From assembly GCA_029946065.1 (NCBI GenBank), contig JAQSDU010000004.1, positions 223,201 through 287,200 of the forward strand: a stretch of 64,000 nt of DNA, read 5' to 3'. This DNA comes from Flavobacterium sp. (GTDB lineage Bacteria > Bacteroidota > Bacteroidia > Flavobacteriales > Flavobacteriaceae). Positions within the stretch are counted from its first letter, which is position 1. The number at the start of each line of letters is the position of its first letter. The notes beneath the pieces were generated by a model that was not told the DNA's origin, did not search any database, and saw nothing but the letters and a program-made list of their open reading frames with translations. Positions 34,397 through 42,662 of this stretch are shown here, in pieces. A program made the translations under genes and the position numbers.

Positions 34397-36037
34397 ATGT
34401 CTATTTGGAGAAGAAAACCATTAAATCAATTACTTGAAGAAGCTTCTGATTCTGAGAAAGGATTGAAGAAAACACTATCTGCGACAGGGCTTGTAGCTCT
34501 TGGTGTAGGAGCCATTATTGGTGCAGGATTATTTTCAATTACCGGTATGGCAGCAGCTACAAACGCTGGTCCGGCGATCACGATTTCCTTCCTAGTTGCA
34601 GCATTAGGGTGTATTTTTGCTGGCTTGTGCTATGCGGAATTTTCGTCTATGATTCCTGTTGCTGGAAGTGCTTACACATATTCATTTGCAACAATGGGAG
34701 AATTCGTAGCATGGATAATTGGATGGGATTTGGTTCTTGAATATGCTGTAGGGGCTGCGACCGTTTCGATAAGTTGGTCGCGTTATTTAGGGAAATTCCT
34801 TCACGGTTATGGTATTGATATCCCTGACAATTTTATGCTTTCGCCTTTTGAGGGAGGAATGATTAATGTTCCGGCTGTAATCATAGTGATGATTATGTCA
34901 TTGATATTAATTCGCGGAACTAGAGAATCTGCTTTTATAAATGGAATTATAGTGTTATTAAAAGTCAGTGTTGTATTGGTTTTTATCGCAGTTGGTTGGC
35001 AATATATTAAACCGGAGAATTATCATCCATATATTCCAGATAATACCGGAGAATTCGGGGCATTTGGTTTTTCAGGAATTATTAGAGCAGCGGCTATAGT
35101 GTTTTTTGCTTACATTGGTTTTGATGCTGTTTCAACCGCAGCGCAGGAAGCGAAAAATCCAAAGAGAGACATGCCTATTGGAATTTTATTGTCTTTAGGA
35201 GTATGTACAGTTTTGTATATCTTATTCGCACACGTAATGACAGGTGTTGTAAATTATCAGGCATTTGCAGGTAAAGACGGAATTGCCCCTGTTGCTATTG
35301 CAGTAGAAGCAATGGGAACTGCAGGTCCTGAAGGAATGATAACCCCGGCTTATCCATGGTTAAATAATGCTATTTTATTGGCTATTTTAGGAGGTTATGC
35401 TTCCGTCATTCTTGTAATGCTTATGGGACAAAGTCGCGTTTTCTTTTCTATGAGTAAAGATGGGTTGATGCCTAAAGTATTTTCTGAGGTACACCCAAAA
35501 TTCCGAACTCCAGCTAAAAATAATCTTCTTTTTATGGTTTTAGTAAGTGCGTTTGCCGCATTCGTACCTGCTAGAGTAGTTGGAGAAATGACAAGTATAG
35601 GGACATTATTTGCATTCATATTAGTTTGTATTGGCGTATTAATTATGCGTAAGAAAATGCCGGACGCTCCTCGTGCTTTCAGAACGCCACTTGTTCCGCT
35701 TGTACCGATTTTAGGTGTGGCAGTTTGTCTCTTCATGATGGTTTTCCTTCCTTTAGATACTTGGATTCGTTTGATTGTATGGATGATGATTGGTTTTGAT
35801 TTCTATTTGTTTTATGGAATGAAAAACAGTATTCTTAACAAAGGTGATTTCAAACTAGACAGTTATAAAGTTGTTGCTGGTTCTGGCTTAGGAATGGTAT
35901 TGGCCTTAGTGGTTGTAGCATTCTTTCACCATTCAGACCCTGAGGTAGATGACCACTTTCTGTTTTACTTCTCGTTAATTTTTGCAGCATTACATGCTAT
36001 TCTTTATGTATTTAGTTTTAAACGGGCGAGGTCATAA
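34397..36037 (+). CDS. APC-family amino acid permease (CAT-like)
   Basis: A 546-residue inner-membrane transporter with about 14 hydrophobic helices. The APC glycine motif GVGAIIGAGLFSITG is at about 36-50, the helix 3 block VAGSAYTYSFATMGEFVAW near 92-110, and FFAYIGFDAVSTAAQEAKNP near 237-256. This layout is that of the cationic amino acid transporter (YfnA-like) subgroup. The substrate is not certain. It lies upstream of tyrosine and tryptophan degradation genes, but a terminator follows, so a link to them is only contextual. Confidence 0.9.
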   Translation: MSIWRRKPLNQLLEEASDSEKGLKKTLSATGLVALGVGAIIGAGLFSITGMAAATNAGPAITISFLVAALGCIFAGLCYAEFSSMIPVAGSAYTYSFATMGEFVAWIIGWDLVLEYAVGAATVSISWSRYLGKFLHGYGIDIPDNFMLSPFEGGMINVPAVIIVMIMSLILIRGTRESAFINGIIVLLKVSVVLVFIAVGWQYIKPENYHPYIPDNTGEFGAFGFSGIIRAAAIVFFAYIGFDAVSTAAQEAKNPKRDMPIGILLSLGVCTVLYILFAHVMTGVVNYQAFAGKDGIAPVAIAVEAMGTAGPEGMITPAYPWLNNAILLAILGGYASVILVMLMGQSRVFFSMSKDGLMPKVFSEVHPKFRTPAKNNLLFMVLVSAFAAFVPARVVGEMTSIGTLFAFILVCIGVLIMRKKMPDAPRAFRTPLVPLVPILGVAVCLFMMVFLPLDTWIRLIVWMMIGFDFYLFYGMKNSILNKGDFKLDSYKVVAGSGLGMVLALVVVAFFHHSDPEVDDHFLFYFSLIFAALHAILYVFSFKRARS

Positions 36038-36053
36038 CGAATAACTATAATAA

Positions 36054-36095
36054 TAAAAAAGGGATTAAGGCTTTTTAAGTTTTAATCCCTTTTTA
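36054..36095 (+). terminator. Terminator of the amino acid permease gene
   Basis: AAAAAAGGGATTAA / loop / TTTAATCCCTTTTT; the stem is AT-rich with a GGGA/TCCC core and a T-run. Confidence 0.85.
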
Positions 36096-36231
36096 CTTTT
36101 ATAAATATTTCCCAACAAACTGCCTCAAAAATTAAATTTTTCCGATATTTGTGTATGGTTATGAATAAAAAATGGACTGGCTTGTTAAGCATGCTAAAAT
36201 TCCTCATCAAAAGGAATCCGGAGTGAGGACG

Positions 36232-36320
36232 AATTAGATAATTAGTCAATTAGAAAATGAGCTAATTATCTCGCGCAATCCACATATTTTCTAATTATCT
36301 AATTTACAAATTATCTAATT
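36232..36320. repeat. AATTAG-type inverted repeat upstream of hmgA
   Basis: AATTAGATAATTAGTCAATT at the left (36232-36258) and ATTTTCTAATTATCTAATTT plus AATTATCTAATT at the right (36286-36320) are largely complementary. It ends 6 bases before the hmgA ATG, so the leader of hmgA is made of this repeat. Confidence 0.65.
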
Positions 36321-36325
36321 AAGTC

Positions 36326-37483
36326 ATGCCAATATATCATAAACTTGGAAAATTCCCACAAAAGCGACACACGCAGTTCGAAAAACCCGAAGGTGGTTTG
36401 TACTATGAACAGTTGTTCGGAACTGAAGGGTTTCATGGACATTCGTCATTATTATACCATGTTCATCGGCCAACCCAGGTAAAAGACATCAAAGCGTCTT
36501 ATTCTGTTGAACCGAAAATAGCAATCGGTAAAAACATAAAATCATTACTCCTAAAAGGCTTCGAATTAAAACCGCAACAAGATTTCCTCGACAGCCGAAA
36601 ACCAATGCTCGTTAATCGAGATTGCACAATTGGCCTTGCTGCGCCGCAACAGTCACTAACAGCATATTTTTATAAAAATGCCGATGCTGATGAAATGATC
36701 TTCATCCACAAAGGCAAAGGCAAATTGCGCACGATGATGGGCAATATTCCATTTGAATATGGCGATTATTTGATTATTCCGCGTGGGATTATTTACCAAA
36801 TTCAGTTCGAAACTTCTGAAAATCGTTTGTTTTATGTAGAGTCTTTTGCGCCGTTTTATACACCAAAACGCTACAAAAATGCATCCGGACAATTGCTGGA
36901 ACATTCGCCATTCTGCGAACGCGACTTTAAAATGCCCGAAGAATTGGAAACACACGACGAAAAAGGAGATTTCCTGATCAAAATTAAAAAAGAAGGCATG
37001 ATCCATGAAGTGGTTTACGCCACACATCCGTTTGATGTAATTGGTTGGGACGGGTATAATTTTCCTTACGCCTTCAGCATCCACAATTTTGAGCCGATTA
37101 CAGGTCGTGTACACCAACCGCCACCGGTTCACCAAACATTCGAGACCTCGACATTTGTTGTTTGCTCGTTCTGTCCGAGATTATACGATTACCATCCAAA
37201 GGCGATTCCGGCACCATACAACCACAGCAATATCGATAGCGATGAGGTTTTGTATTATGTTGACGGCGATTTCATGTCGAGAAACAATATCGAACAAGGG
37301 CATATTACGTTGCATCCAAAAGGCATTCCCCATGGACCGGCACCAGGGGCGATGGAACGCAGTATAGGAAAAACCATAACAGAAGAGCTTGCGGTGATGG
37401 TAGATACATTTCGTCCGTTGATGGTTACTGAAGAAGCCATGGGATTGGACGATGGTGAGTATTATAAAAGCTGGACAGAGTAA
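36326..37483 (+). CDS. hmgA: Homogentisate 1,2-dioxygenase
   Basis: A 385-residue cupin-type iron dioxygenase that opens the ring of homogentisate to maleylacetoacetate in tyrosine degradation. It begins MPIYHKLGKFPQKRHTQF and contains GLYYEQLFGTEGFHGHSSLLYH near 24-45. Iron-ligand-type His and Glu residues lie in the C-terminal cupin (HPKGIPHGPAPGAMERSIG near 330-348). The length fits the shorter bacterial form. hppD, the preceding pathway enzyme, lies downstream across a broken gene and repeats. No promoter of standard form is visible within the repeat leader. Confidence 0.92.
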   Translation: MPIYHKLGKFPQKRHTQFEKPEGGLYYEQLFGTEGFHGHSSLLYHVHRPTQVKDIKASYSVEPKIAIGKNIKSLLLKGFELKPQQDFLDSRKPMLVNRDCTIGLAAPQQSLTAYFYKNADADEMIFIHKGKGKLRTMMGNIPFEYGDYLIIPRGIIYQIQFETSENRLFYVESFAPFYTPKRYKNASGQLLEHSPFCERDFKMPEELETHDEKGDFLIKIKKEGMIHEVVYATHPFDVIGWDGYNFPYAFSIHNFEPITGRVHQPPPVHQTFETSTFVVCSFCPRLYDYHPKAIPAPYNHSNIDSDEVLYYVDGDFMSRNNIEQGHITLHPKGIPHGPAPGAMERSIGKTITEELAVMVDTFRPLMVTEEAMGLDDGEYYKSWTE

Positions 37484-37488
37484 TATAT

Positions 37489-37528
37489 TAATTAGAAAAT
37501 TAGATAATGAGTCAATTAGAAAATTGAC
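37489..37528. repeat. AATTAG repeat arm, left of the broken four-helix gene
   Basis: ATTAATTAGAAAATTAGATA followed by GAGTCAATTAGAAAATTG. It is partly complementary to the arm at 37969-38000 on the other side of the pseudogene. Confidence 0.55.
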
Positions 37529-37581
37529 AGACTTTACGCCAAATTACATTTATACGCCATTTATAATATTATCTTGAATTT

Positions 37582-37941
37582 ATGACATTTAACGAAAAGT
37601 ACAAAGGCAATGTCCTTTTGCTGAAATCATTTCAATTTTCTTTAAAAATAATTGATTACACGGAAGAATTACAAGAAAGGAAGAAATTTGTTTTAGCAAA
37701 TCAAATTCTAAAGGCAGGAACATCAATAGGAGCCAATTCAAAAGAAGCTCAAAATGCATAAAGCAAAGCCGATTTTATACATAAGCTCAAAATCGCTATC
37801 AAAGAAGCTGATGAAACGGAATATTGGTTATTCTTATGTGATGGACACAAGTCATATCCCGATTGTAAAGAATTATTGGATGATTTATCTGAAATATTAA
37901 GAATTTTAAACAAAATAATAGCAACAACAAAATTGAAATAA
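37582..37941 (+). pseudogene. Four-helix-bundle (S23/IVS-type) protein gene with an internal stop
   Basis: Reading from the ATG at 37582 gives 59 codons, a TAA at 37759-37761, then 59 more sense codons to TAA at 37939. The conceptual product matches the four-helix-bundle family often called 23S rRNA-intervening-sequence protein: LVLANQ-like helix 1, AGTSIGANSKEAQNA, then SKADFIHKLKIAIKEADETE and YWLFLC. Relatives usually have Glu where the stop occurs, so one base change (GAA to TAA) explains it. It sits between hmgA and hppD, bracketed by AATTAG repeat arms. A sequencing error is possible. Confidence 0.85.
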
Positions 37942-37968
37942 TTAGGTTTCAGGTAACGCTCGACGTTC

Positions 37969-38000
37969 TCTAATTCTCTAATTTTTAAATTATCTAATTG
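37969..38000. repeat. AATTAG repeat arm, right of the broken four-helix gene
   Basis: CTAATTCTCTAATTTTTAAA followed by TTATCTAATTG, partly complementary to 37489-37528. It abuts the hppD start codon. Confidence 0.55.
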
Positions 38001-38003
38001 AAC

Positions 38004-39161
38004 ATGAAAGAAGTAAAATCAGTAGAATACGGATTAGAAAAAATATTCGAAGGCGCACAGGATTTTCTGCCGCTACTCGGAACAGATTATGTAGAATTTT
38101 ATGTAGGCAATGCCAAGCAATCGGCGCATTTTTATAAAACCGCATTCGGATATCAGTCGTTAGCGTATGCCGGATTGGAAACAGGTGTTCGTGATCGCGC
38201 ATCGTATGTGTTGAAACAAGATAAAATCCGTTTGGTACTCACCACACCTTTGACCGAAGATTCGCCAATAAATGCGCATTTAAAAAAGCATGGCGACGGC
38301 GTAAAAGTAGCCGCACTTTGGGTTGAAGATGCCAGAAGCGCTTATGAAGAAACAATTAAAAGAGGCGCAAGGTCTTTTATGGAACCTACAGTCGAATCAG
38401 ACGAATTTGGTGAAGTGGTGCGCTCTGGAATCTATACGTATGGCGAAACGGTTCATGTTTTTGTAGAACGCAAAAACTACAATGGCGTGTTTTTACCAGG
38501 CTATAAAGCTTGGGAATCCGATTATAACCCTACGCCAACCGGACTCAAATATATCGATCATATGGTTGGTAATGTAGGTTGGGGCGAAATGAATACTTGG
38601 GTCAAATGGTACGAAGATGTGATGGGATTTGTGAATTTCCTTTCTTTCGACGACAAGCAGATCAACACCGAATATTCGGCTTTGATGAGTAAAGTAATGT
38701 CCAATGGTAACGGAAGGATAAAGTTTCCGATCAACGAACCGGCAGAAGGCAAGAAAAAATCTCAAATCGAAGAGTATTTAGATTTTTACGGTGGCCCGGG
38801 CATACAGCACATCGCCATCGCAACAGACGATATCATCAAAACTGTTACAGAATTAAGAGCCAGAGGTGTAGAATTTTTGTCGGCACCGCCACACACTTAT
38901 TACGAAGGAGTTCCCGAAAGGCTAGGCGAGCACATGAGCATGATGAAAGAAGATTTATCTGTAATCGAGAAACTCGCCATCATGGTTGATGCCGATGAAG
39001 AAGGTTACTTGCTTCAGATTTTCACTAAACCGGTTCAGGACCGTCCAACATTATTTTTTGAGATTATTCAGAGAATGGGCGCACGAGGTTTCGGTGCCGG
39101 TAACTTTAAAGCCCTATTTGAGTCTATCGAAAGAGAGCAGGCAAAAAGAGGAACTTTATAA
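38004..39161 (+). CDS. hppD: 4-hydroxyphenylpyruvate dioxygenase
   Basis: A 385-residue iron enzyme of the vicinal-oxygen-chelate superfamily that turns 4-hydroxyphenylpyruvate into homogentisate in tyrosine degradation. Two VOC domains are seen: N-terminal (about 25-150) with VEFYVGNAKQSAHFYKTAFG, and C-terminal (about 175-360) with the iron ligands in IDHMVGNV, IQHIAIATDDI and the LLQIFTKPVQDRPTLFFEIIQR block. The ATG at 38004 is preferred to an in-frame TTG two codons earlier. It is the functional partner of hmgA upstream. Confidence 0.94.
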   Translation: MKEVKSVEYGLEKIFEGAQDFLPLLGTDYVEFYVGNAKQSAHFYKTAFGYQSLAYAGLETGVRDRASYVLKQDKIRLVLTTPLTEDSPINAHLKKHGDGVKVAALWVEDARSAYEETIKRGARSFMEPTVESDEFGEVVRSGIYTYGETVHVFVERKNYNGVFLPGYKAWESDYNPTPTGLKYIDHMVGNVGWGEMNTWVKWYEDVMGFVNFLSFDDKQINTEYSALMSKVMSNGNGRIKFPINEPAEGKKKSQIEEYLDFYGGPGIQHIAIATDDIIKTVTELRARGVEFLSAPPHTYYEGVPERLGEHMSMMKEDLSVIEKLAIMVDADEEGYLLQIFTKPVQDRPTLFFEIIQRMGARGFGAGNFKALFESIEREQAKRGTL

Positions 39162-39247
39162 AATTAAAAGATTGAGTAAAAATAATGCAAAATAAAACCT
39201 GATTTTAGGCTATTTATTGTGAATATTGTGTTAAAGTTTGTTTTTAG

Positions 39248-39278
39248 TTTGTAAAACTAAAAAAGATATGTACTTTTG
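39248..39278 (+). promoter_or_regulatory. Consensus promoter (TTTG-N19-TACTTTTG) of a candidate RNA
   Basis: TTTG at 39248-39251, exactly 19 bases of spacer and TACTTTTG at 39271-39278 followed by CAC. It is one of the best promoter matches in the window. It stands about 167 bp before the next start codon and is followed by a terminator at 39357-39391. Confidence 0.75.
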
Positions 39279-39282
39279 CACT

Positions 39283-39391
39283 CGCAAATCAGAGGGGTGG
39301 TTTCCTTTGGTTTGATATAAATTTTCATAATTTATAGTTTTGGTTGGTTAATAGCATAAAAACTCAGTCATTTGTTTGGCTGGGTTTTTTT
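39283..39391 (+). ncRNA. Candidate structured RNA or attenuated leader
   Basis: A segment of about 108 bases between a consensus promoter and a terminator, with no ORF. Three stems can be drawn: ATCAGAGG with a pyrimidine-rich CCTTTGG..GAT stretch (about 39287-39315), TATAAATT / TTCAT / AATTTATA (about 39316-39336), and the terminator stem. It could be a free small RNA or a cis-acting leader that controls read-through into the DUF3108 gene, which starts 55 bases later and has no promoter of its own that I can see. I cannot assign a known RNA family; the Rfam Flavo-1 motif should be tested. Confidence 0.5.
39357..39391 (+). terminator. Terminator or attenuator hairpin before the DUF3108 gene
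   Basis: AAAACTCAGTCA / TTTGTT / TGGCTGGGTTTT with G-U pairs and a run of seven T. Confidence 0.8.
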
Positions 39392-39445
39392 GTTTTATAA
39401 CAATTGGTACAGAAATTGTATAATGCCATTAAAAATTAAATTAAA

Positions 39446-40225
39446 ATGAAAAAGATAGTTATATTTATTATATTTTTAGGCATGATGAGTTTCTCTCCTG
39501 CTCAAAAGGAGCGGGCTTTTGATGTAGGTGAATGGTTCAAATTTCGAATACATTACGGGCTGGTAAACGCGGGTTATGCTACATTGGAAGTTAAAGAAGA
39601 CACCCGAAACAACAAGAAAGTATATCACGCCATCGGAAAAGGCTATACCACTGGAATGACCAAATTTTTCTTCAAGGTGGAAGACAATTACGAAAGTTAT
39701 TTTGACAAAGAGACAGGAAATCCGTACCAATATGTCAGGAAAATAAACGAAGGCGGTTACACCAAAAATCAAGAAGGATTTTTTAACCAGACTGCTGATA
39801 AAGTGGTCGTTAAAGATTATAAAAATAAAACAGAAAAGACGATCGCCGTACCTAATAACGTGCAAGATATCATTTCGACCTTTTATTACCTTAGAAATTA
39901 TCCGACAATCGACAAGCTTAAAGTCGGAGAATCGGTGGCAGTTGATATGTTTTTCGACGACGAATCGACCAAGTTTAAGTTAAAATTTATGGGTAGAGAA
40001 GATATATCTACTAAATTTGGCACGATTCCTTGTATGATTTTTCGCCCCTATGTGCAAGCGGGAAGGGTTTTTAAGGAACAAGAAAGTCTAACCGTCTGGA
40101 TTTCAGATGATGACAATAAAATACCAATCCGCATCAAAGCCAGCTTAGCCGTTGGCTCGCTAAAGGCGGATATTGATGGATTTAAAGGACTAAAATATCC
40201 TTTTACAGTTAAAGCAAAAAAGTAA
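39446..40225 (+). CDS. DUF3108-domain exported protein
   Basis: A 259-residue protein with an N-terminal signal peptide ending near SPAQ (residue 19-20), followed by a DUF3108 domain (GEWFKFRIHYGLVNAGYATLEV near 27-48 and TFYYLRNYP near 147-155). It is likely periplasmic or outer-membrane associated; the function is unknown. kynA starts at the base after its stop codon, so the two are surely co-transcribed. No dedicated promoter is visible after the hairpin at 39357-39391. Confidence 0.85.
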   Translation: MKKIVIFIIFLGMMSFSPAQKERAFDVGEWFKFRIHYGLVNAGYATLEVKEDTRNNKKVYHAIGKGYTTGMTKFFFKVEDNYESYFDKETGNPYQYVRKINEGGYTKNQEGFFNQTADKVVVKDYKNKTEKTIAVPNNVQDIISTFYYLRNYPTIDKLKVGESVAVDMFFDDESTKFKLKFMGREDISTKFGTIPCMIFRPYVQAGRVFKEQESLTVWISDDDNKIPIRIKASLAVGSLKADIDGFKGLKYPFTVKAKK

Positions 40226-41155
40226 ATGAACACGACCCATACCGACGAGTTATTAAGCAAGATCGAAGACAAATTTCAGGCAATCAACCAAAAAACGGAA
40301 ACACATCTTGAAGGTTTGCTTTGGTCTAAGCCTATAACTTATTGGGATTATATTCAAACCGATGTGTTGCTGAATTTGCAAACACAACGCAGCACTTTGC
40401 CTGATGAAATGGTCTTCATCATGTACCACCAAGTCAATGAATTGCTGTTCAAAATGATCCTTTGGGAAATCCAACAAATCGCACATGCCGAAAAACTGGA
40501 AACCGAATTTTTTACCGAAAGGTTAATGCGCATAAGCCGCTATTTCGATATGCTCACCACGTCTTTCGACATCATGAAAGAAGGCATGGAAGTCGAACAA
40601 TACATGAAATTCCGTAATACCTTAACGCCGGCAAGCGGATTTCAAAGCGCACAATACAGACTTATAGAATTCGCTTCTACAGATTTAATCAATCTTATCG
40701 ATTACCGTTTTCGCGCCACAATCGACAGGAACACACCATACGAGCACGCCTTTGAACACCTGTATTGGCAAGCCGCAGGCAAAGATTACCACACTGGAAA
40801 AAAATCATTCCTTATTGAAGAATTCGAACGCAAATACAAAGACCTTTTCCTTCGCAACATGAAGGAATATAATACCATCAACCTTTGGCAAAAGTTCAAG
40901 CAACTGCCTGTTGCCGACCAAAACAATCCCGAACTCGTTAAGGCAATGCGCCATTATGACCACACCGTAAATATTACATGGACATTAGGTCATTTAAATT
41001 CTGCCAAAAAATACATCGAAAGCGGTCGCGGTACCGGCGAAGCTACAGGCGGAAGTGACTGGAAAAAATACATGCATCCGAAATACCAACGGCGAATTTT
41101 CTTTCCGGAATTATGGTCAGCCGAAGAATTAGCCAATTGGGGCGAAGAAAAATAG
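40226..41155 (+). CDS. kynA: Tryptophan 2,3-dioxygenase
   Basis: A 309-residue heme dioxygenase that opens the indole ring of tryptophan to N-formylkynurenine, the first step of kynurenine degradation. Family blocks are ITYWDYIQTDVLLNLQ near 37-52, DEMVFIMYHQVNELLFKMIL near 59-78, and the distal TPASGFQSAQYRLIE near 131-145. A proximal heme His lies in WTLGHLNSAKKYI near 248. It follows the DUF3108 gene without a gap. Together with hppD and hmgA it makes this region an aromatic amino acid degradation neighbourhood. Confidence 0.94.
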   Translation: MNTTHTDELLSKIEDKFQAINQKTETHLEGLLWSKPITYWDYIQTDVLLNLQTQRSTLPDEMVFIMYHQVNELLFKMILWEIQQIAHAEKLETEFFTERLMRISRYFDMLTTSFDIMKEGMEVEQYMKFRNTLTPASGFQSAQYRLIEFASTDLINLIDYRFRATIDRNTPYEHAFEHLYWQAAGKDYHTGKKSFLIEEFERKYKDLFLRNMKEYNTINLWQKFKQLPVADQNNPELVKAMRHYDHTVNITWTLGHLNSAKKYIESGRGTGEATGGSDWKKYMHPKYQRRIFFPELWSAEELANWGEEK

Positions 41156-41178
41156 TTAACAGCTTTAAACGTCACAAT

Positions 41179-42411
41179 TTGAAACGATTATCCCTGATTT
41201 TAATAGTCTTCATTTCACTTGTTTCCTGCAATAATTCGGAGAAAGTAAAAGTCGCTGTCGTTAAAAAACCAGATCCGATTGTTATAGAATTCGGGTTCAA
41301 ACTCAATGATTACGATGTTGTTCATGATACAATTGTCAGCGGAGATACTTTCGGAAGTATCCTCGAAAAACAAAATATCGGTGACAAGAAAGTACACGAA
41401 ATCGTCGAAAAAGTCAAAGATTCTTTCGATGTCCGAAAAATCCGAATAGGCAAGCCTTATACAATGCTTCGCTCCAAAGATGCTTCCAAAAAACTCCAGC
41501 TTTTCATCTATCAACCCGACCAAATTAACTATTATGTAGTTGATCTAAGGGATTCTGTTGCAGTTGCATACAAAAAAGCAAAACCGATCACTTTAAAAAG
41601 AAGGACGATTGCTGATGCGCTTAACGGATCATTATCGGAAACGCTCCAAAATGAAAAAGTAGATCCGGCATTGGCATCCGAAATCGCCAAAATTTATGCC
41701 TGGTCCATCGATTTCTTCAAGCTTCAAAAAGGCGATAAATTTGCTATTACGTTCACCGAACGATACATCAATGATACCATTTATGACGGCGTTGACAACC
41801 TAGAAGCTGCTTTTTTTGAATACAAGGGAAAAATGATTTATGCGTTCCCGTTCCAGCAGGACACGACCAAAAACAAAGTCGATTATTATGATGAAGAAGG
41901 AAAAGTCCTCAAAAATATGTTCCTTAAAGCACCGCTGAAATTCATCAACATCACCTCCAAATTCTCCAAGAACCGCTTCCATCCGGTACAGCAAATCTGG
42001 AAAGCCCATAAAGGAACTGATTATGCCGCACCAACCGGAACGCCAATCATGACCACCGCTTCGGGAACGATTGAAAACACAGGCTACACTGCAGGAAATG
42101 GTAATTTCGTAAAAGTGCGCCACAACGGTACATACGAAACCCAATACCTTCACATGTCGAAAATTCTTGTACGTCGCGGGCAGCGTGTCAATCAGGGCGA
42201 TTTCATTGGGCGCGTCGGTAGCACCGGACTGGCAACAGGTCCGCACGTGTGTTACCGCTTTTGGGTCAATGGTACACAAGTCGATCCACTACGATTAAAA
42301 TTGCCAAATTCCGAGCCGATGAACGCAAAATATAAATCGCGTTTTATGCAGGAAATGACGCCGCTTAAACGAGAACTCGACAGTGTTGCAGCTTTGAAGT
42401 TTAAGAAGTAG
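41179..42411 (+). CDS. M23-family metallopeptidase lipoprotein
   Basis: A 410-residue peptidoglycan endopeptidase-like protein. The TTG at 41179 is chosen since it gives a proper lipoprotein signal ending in SLVSC (Cys near 16); the ORF extends upstream into kynA without a plausible start. A LysM/opacity-like region lies near 50-110, and the LytM domain (about 270-400) keeps the zinc ligands in HKGTDYAAPTGTPI, the QYLHMSKI block and GPHVCYRFW. It probably trims cross-links in the cell wall. The kynA stop lies 24 bp upstream. Confidence 0.88.
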   Translation: MKRLSLILIVFISLVSCNNSEKVKVAVVKKPDPIVIEFGFKLNDYDVVHDTIVSGDTFGSILEKQNIGDKKVHEIVEKVKDSFDVRKIRIGKPYTMLRSKDASKKLQLFIYQPDQINYYVVDLRDSVAVAYKKAKPITLKRRTIADALNGSLSETLQNEKVDPALASEIAKIYAWSIDFFKLQKGDKFAITFTERYINDTIYDGVDNLEAAFFEYKGKMIYAFPFQQDTTKNKVDYYDEEGKVLKNMFLKAPLKFINITSKFSKNRFHPVQQIWKAHKGTDYAAPTGTPIMTTASGTIENTGYTAGNGNFVKVRHNGTYETQYLHMSKILVRRGQRVNQGDFIGRVGSTGLATGPHVCYRFWVNGTQVDPLRLKLPNSEPMNAKYKSRFMQEMTPLKRELDSVAALKFKK

Positions 42412-42420
42412 CGAATTAAC

Positions 42421-42482
42421 TTGTTTTCTCAGCGTCTTTGCGAGATGATTATTTTGCTCACAAAGGTGCAAAGACGCTAAGT
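42421..42482. repeat. Inverted repeat around CAGCGTCTTTGC / GCAAAGACGCTAAG
   Basis: CTCAGCGTCTTTGCGAG at the left pairs with GGTGCAAAGACGCTAAG at the right across about 30 bases, directly after the peptidase gene. It may stop transcription. Confidence 0.55.
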
Positions 42483-42494
42483 TTGTATTTTTGA

Positions 42495-42579
42495 AGCTAA
42501 TCCGGCTGTCCGCTCTATCTTTTTCTTGCTGGCAGCAGCAAAAAAAAGGATAATGCTTCCCATCCGGGCTAGGATAGCT
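42495..42579. repeat. Dispersed palindromic repeat, copy B
   Basis: AGCTAATCCGGCTGTCCGC, then CTATCTTTTTCTTGCTG paired with CAGCAAAAAAAGGATA, then CATCCGGGCTA. It matches copy A (10850-10925) in order and spacing. Confidence 0.7.
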
Positions 42580-42636
42580 AAAATCCACAAGAAAATCTCG
42601 GTTAAACGTTAATGTTTTATTTACAAAGGAATGTTG

Positions 42637-42644
42637 TAAATTTG
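42637..42644 (+). promoter_or_regulatory. -7 promoter box of pgi
   Basis: TAAATTTG followed by GCAT, 18 bases before the pgi ATG. Confidence 0.5.
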
Positions 42645-42662
42645 CATTTTGAAAAATAACCC

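Noticed and set aside
36161..36226. 21-codon ORF (MNKKWTGLLSMLKF...) upstream of hmgA
   Set aside because: It could be a leader peptide, but it is short, unsupported by repeats or a clear promoter, and may be a gene remnant before the AATTAG repeat. Not enough evidence to list as a gene.
36656..37135. 159-codon minus-strand ORF opposite hmgA
   Set aside because: Shadow of the dioxygenase gene; rich in Phe, His and Cys, with no start context.
41800..42279. 159-codon minus-strand ORF opposite the M23 peptidase
   Set aside because: Antisense to the LytM domain coding region with no recognisable protein features.
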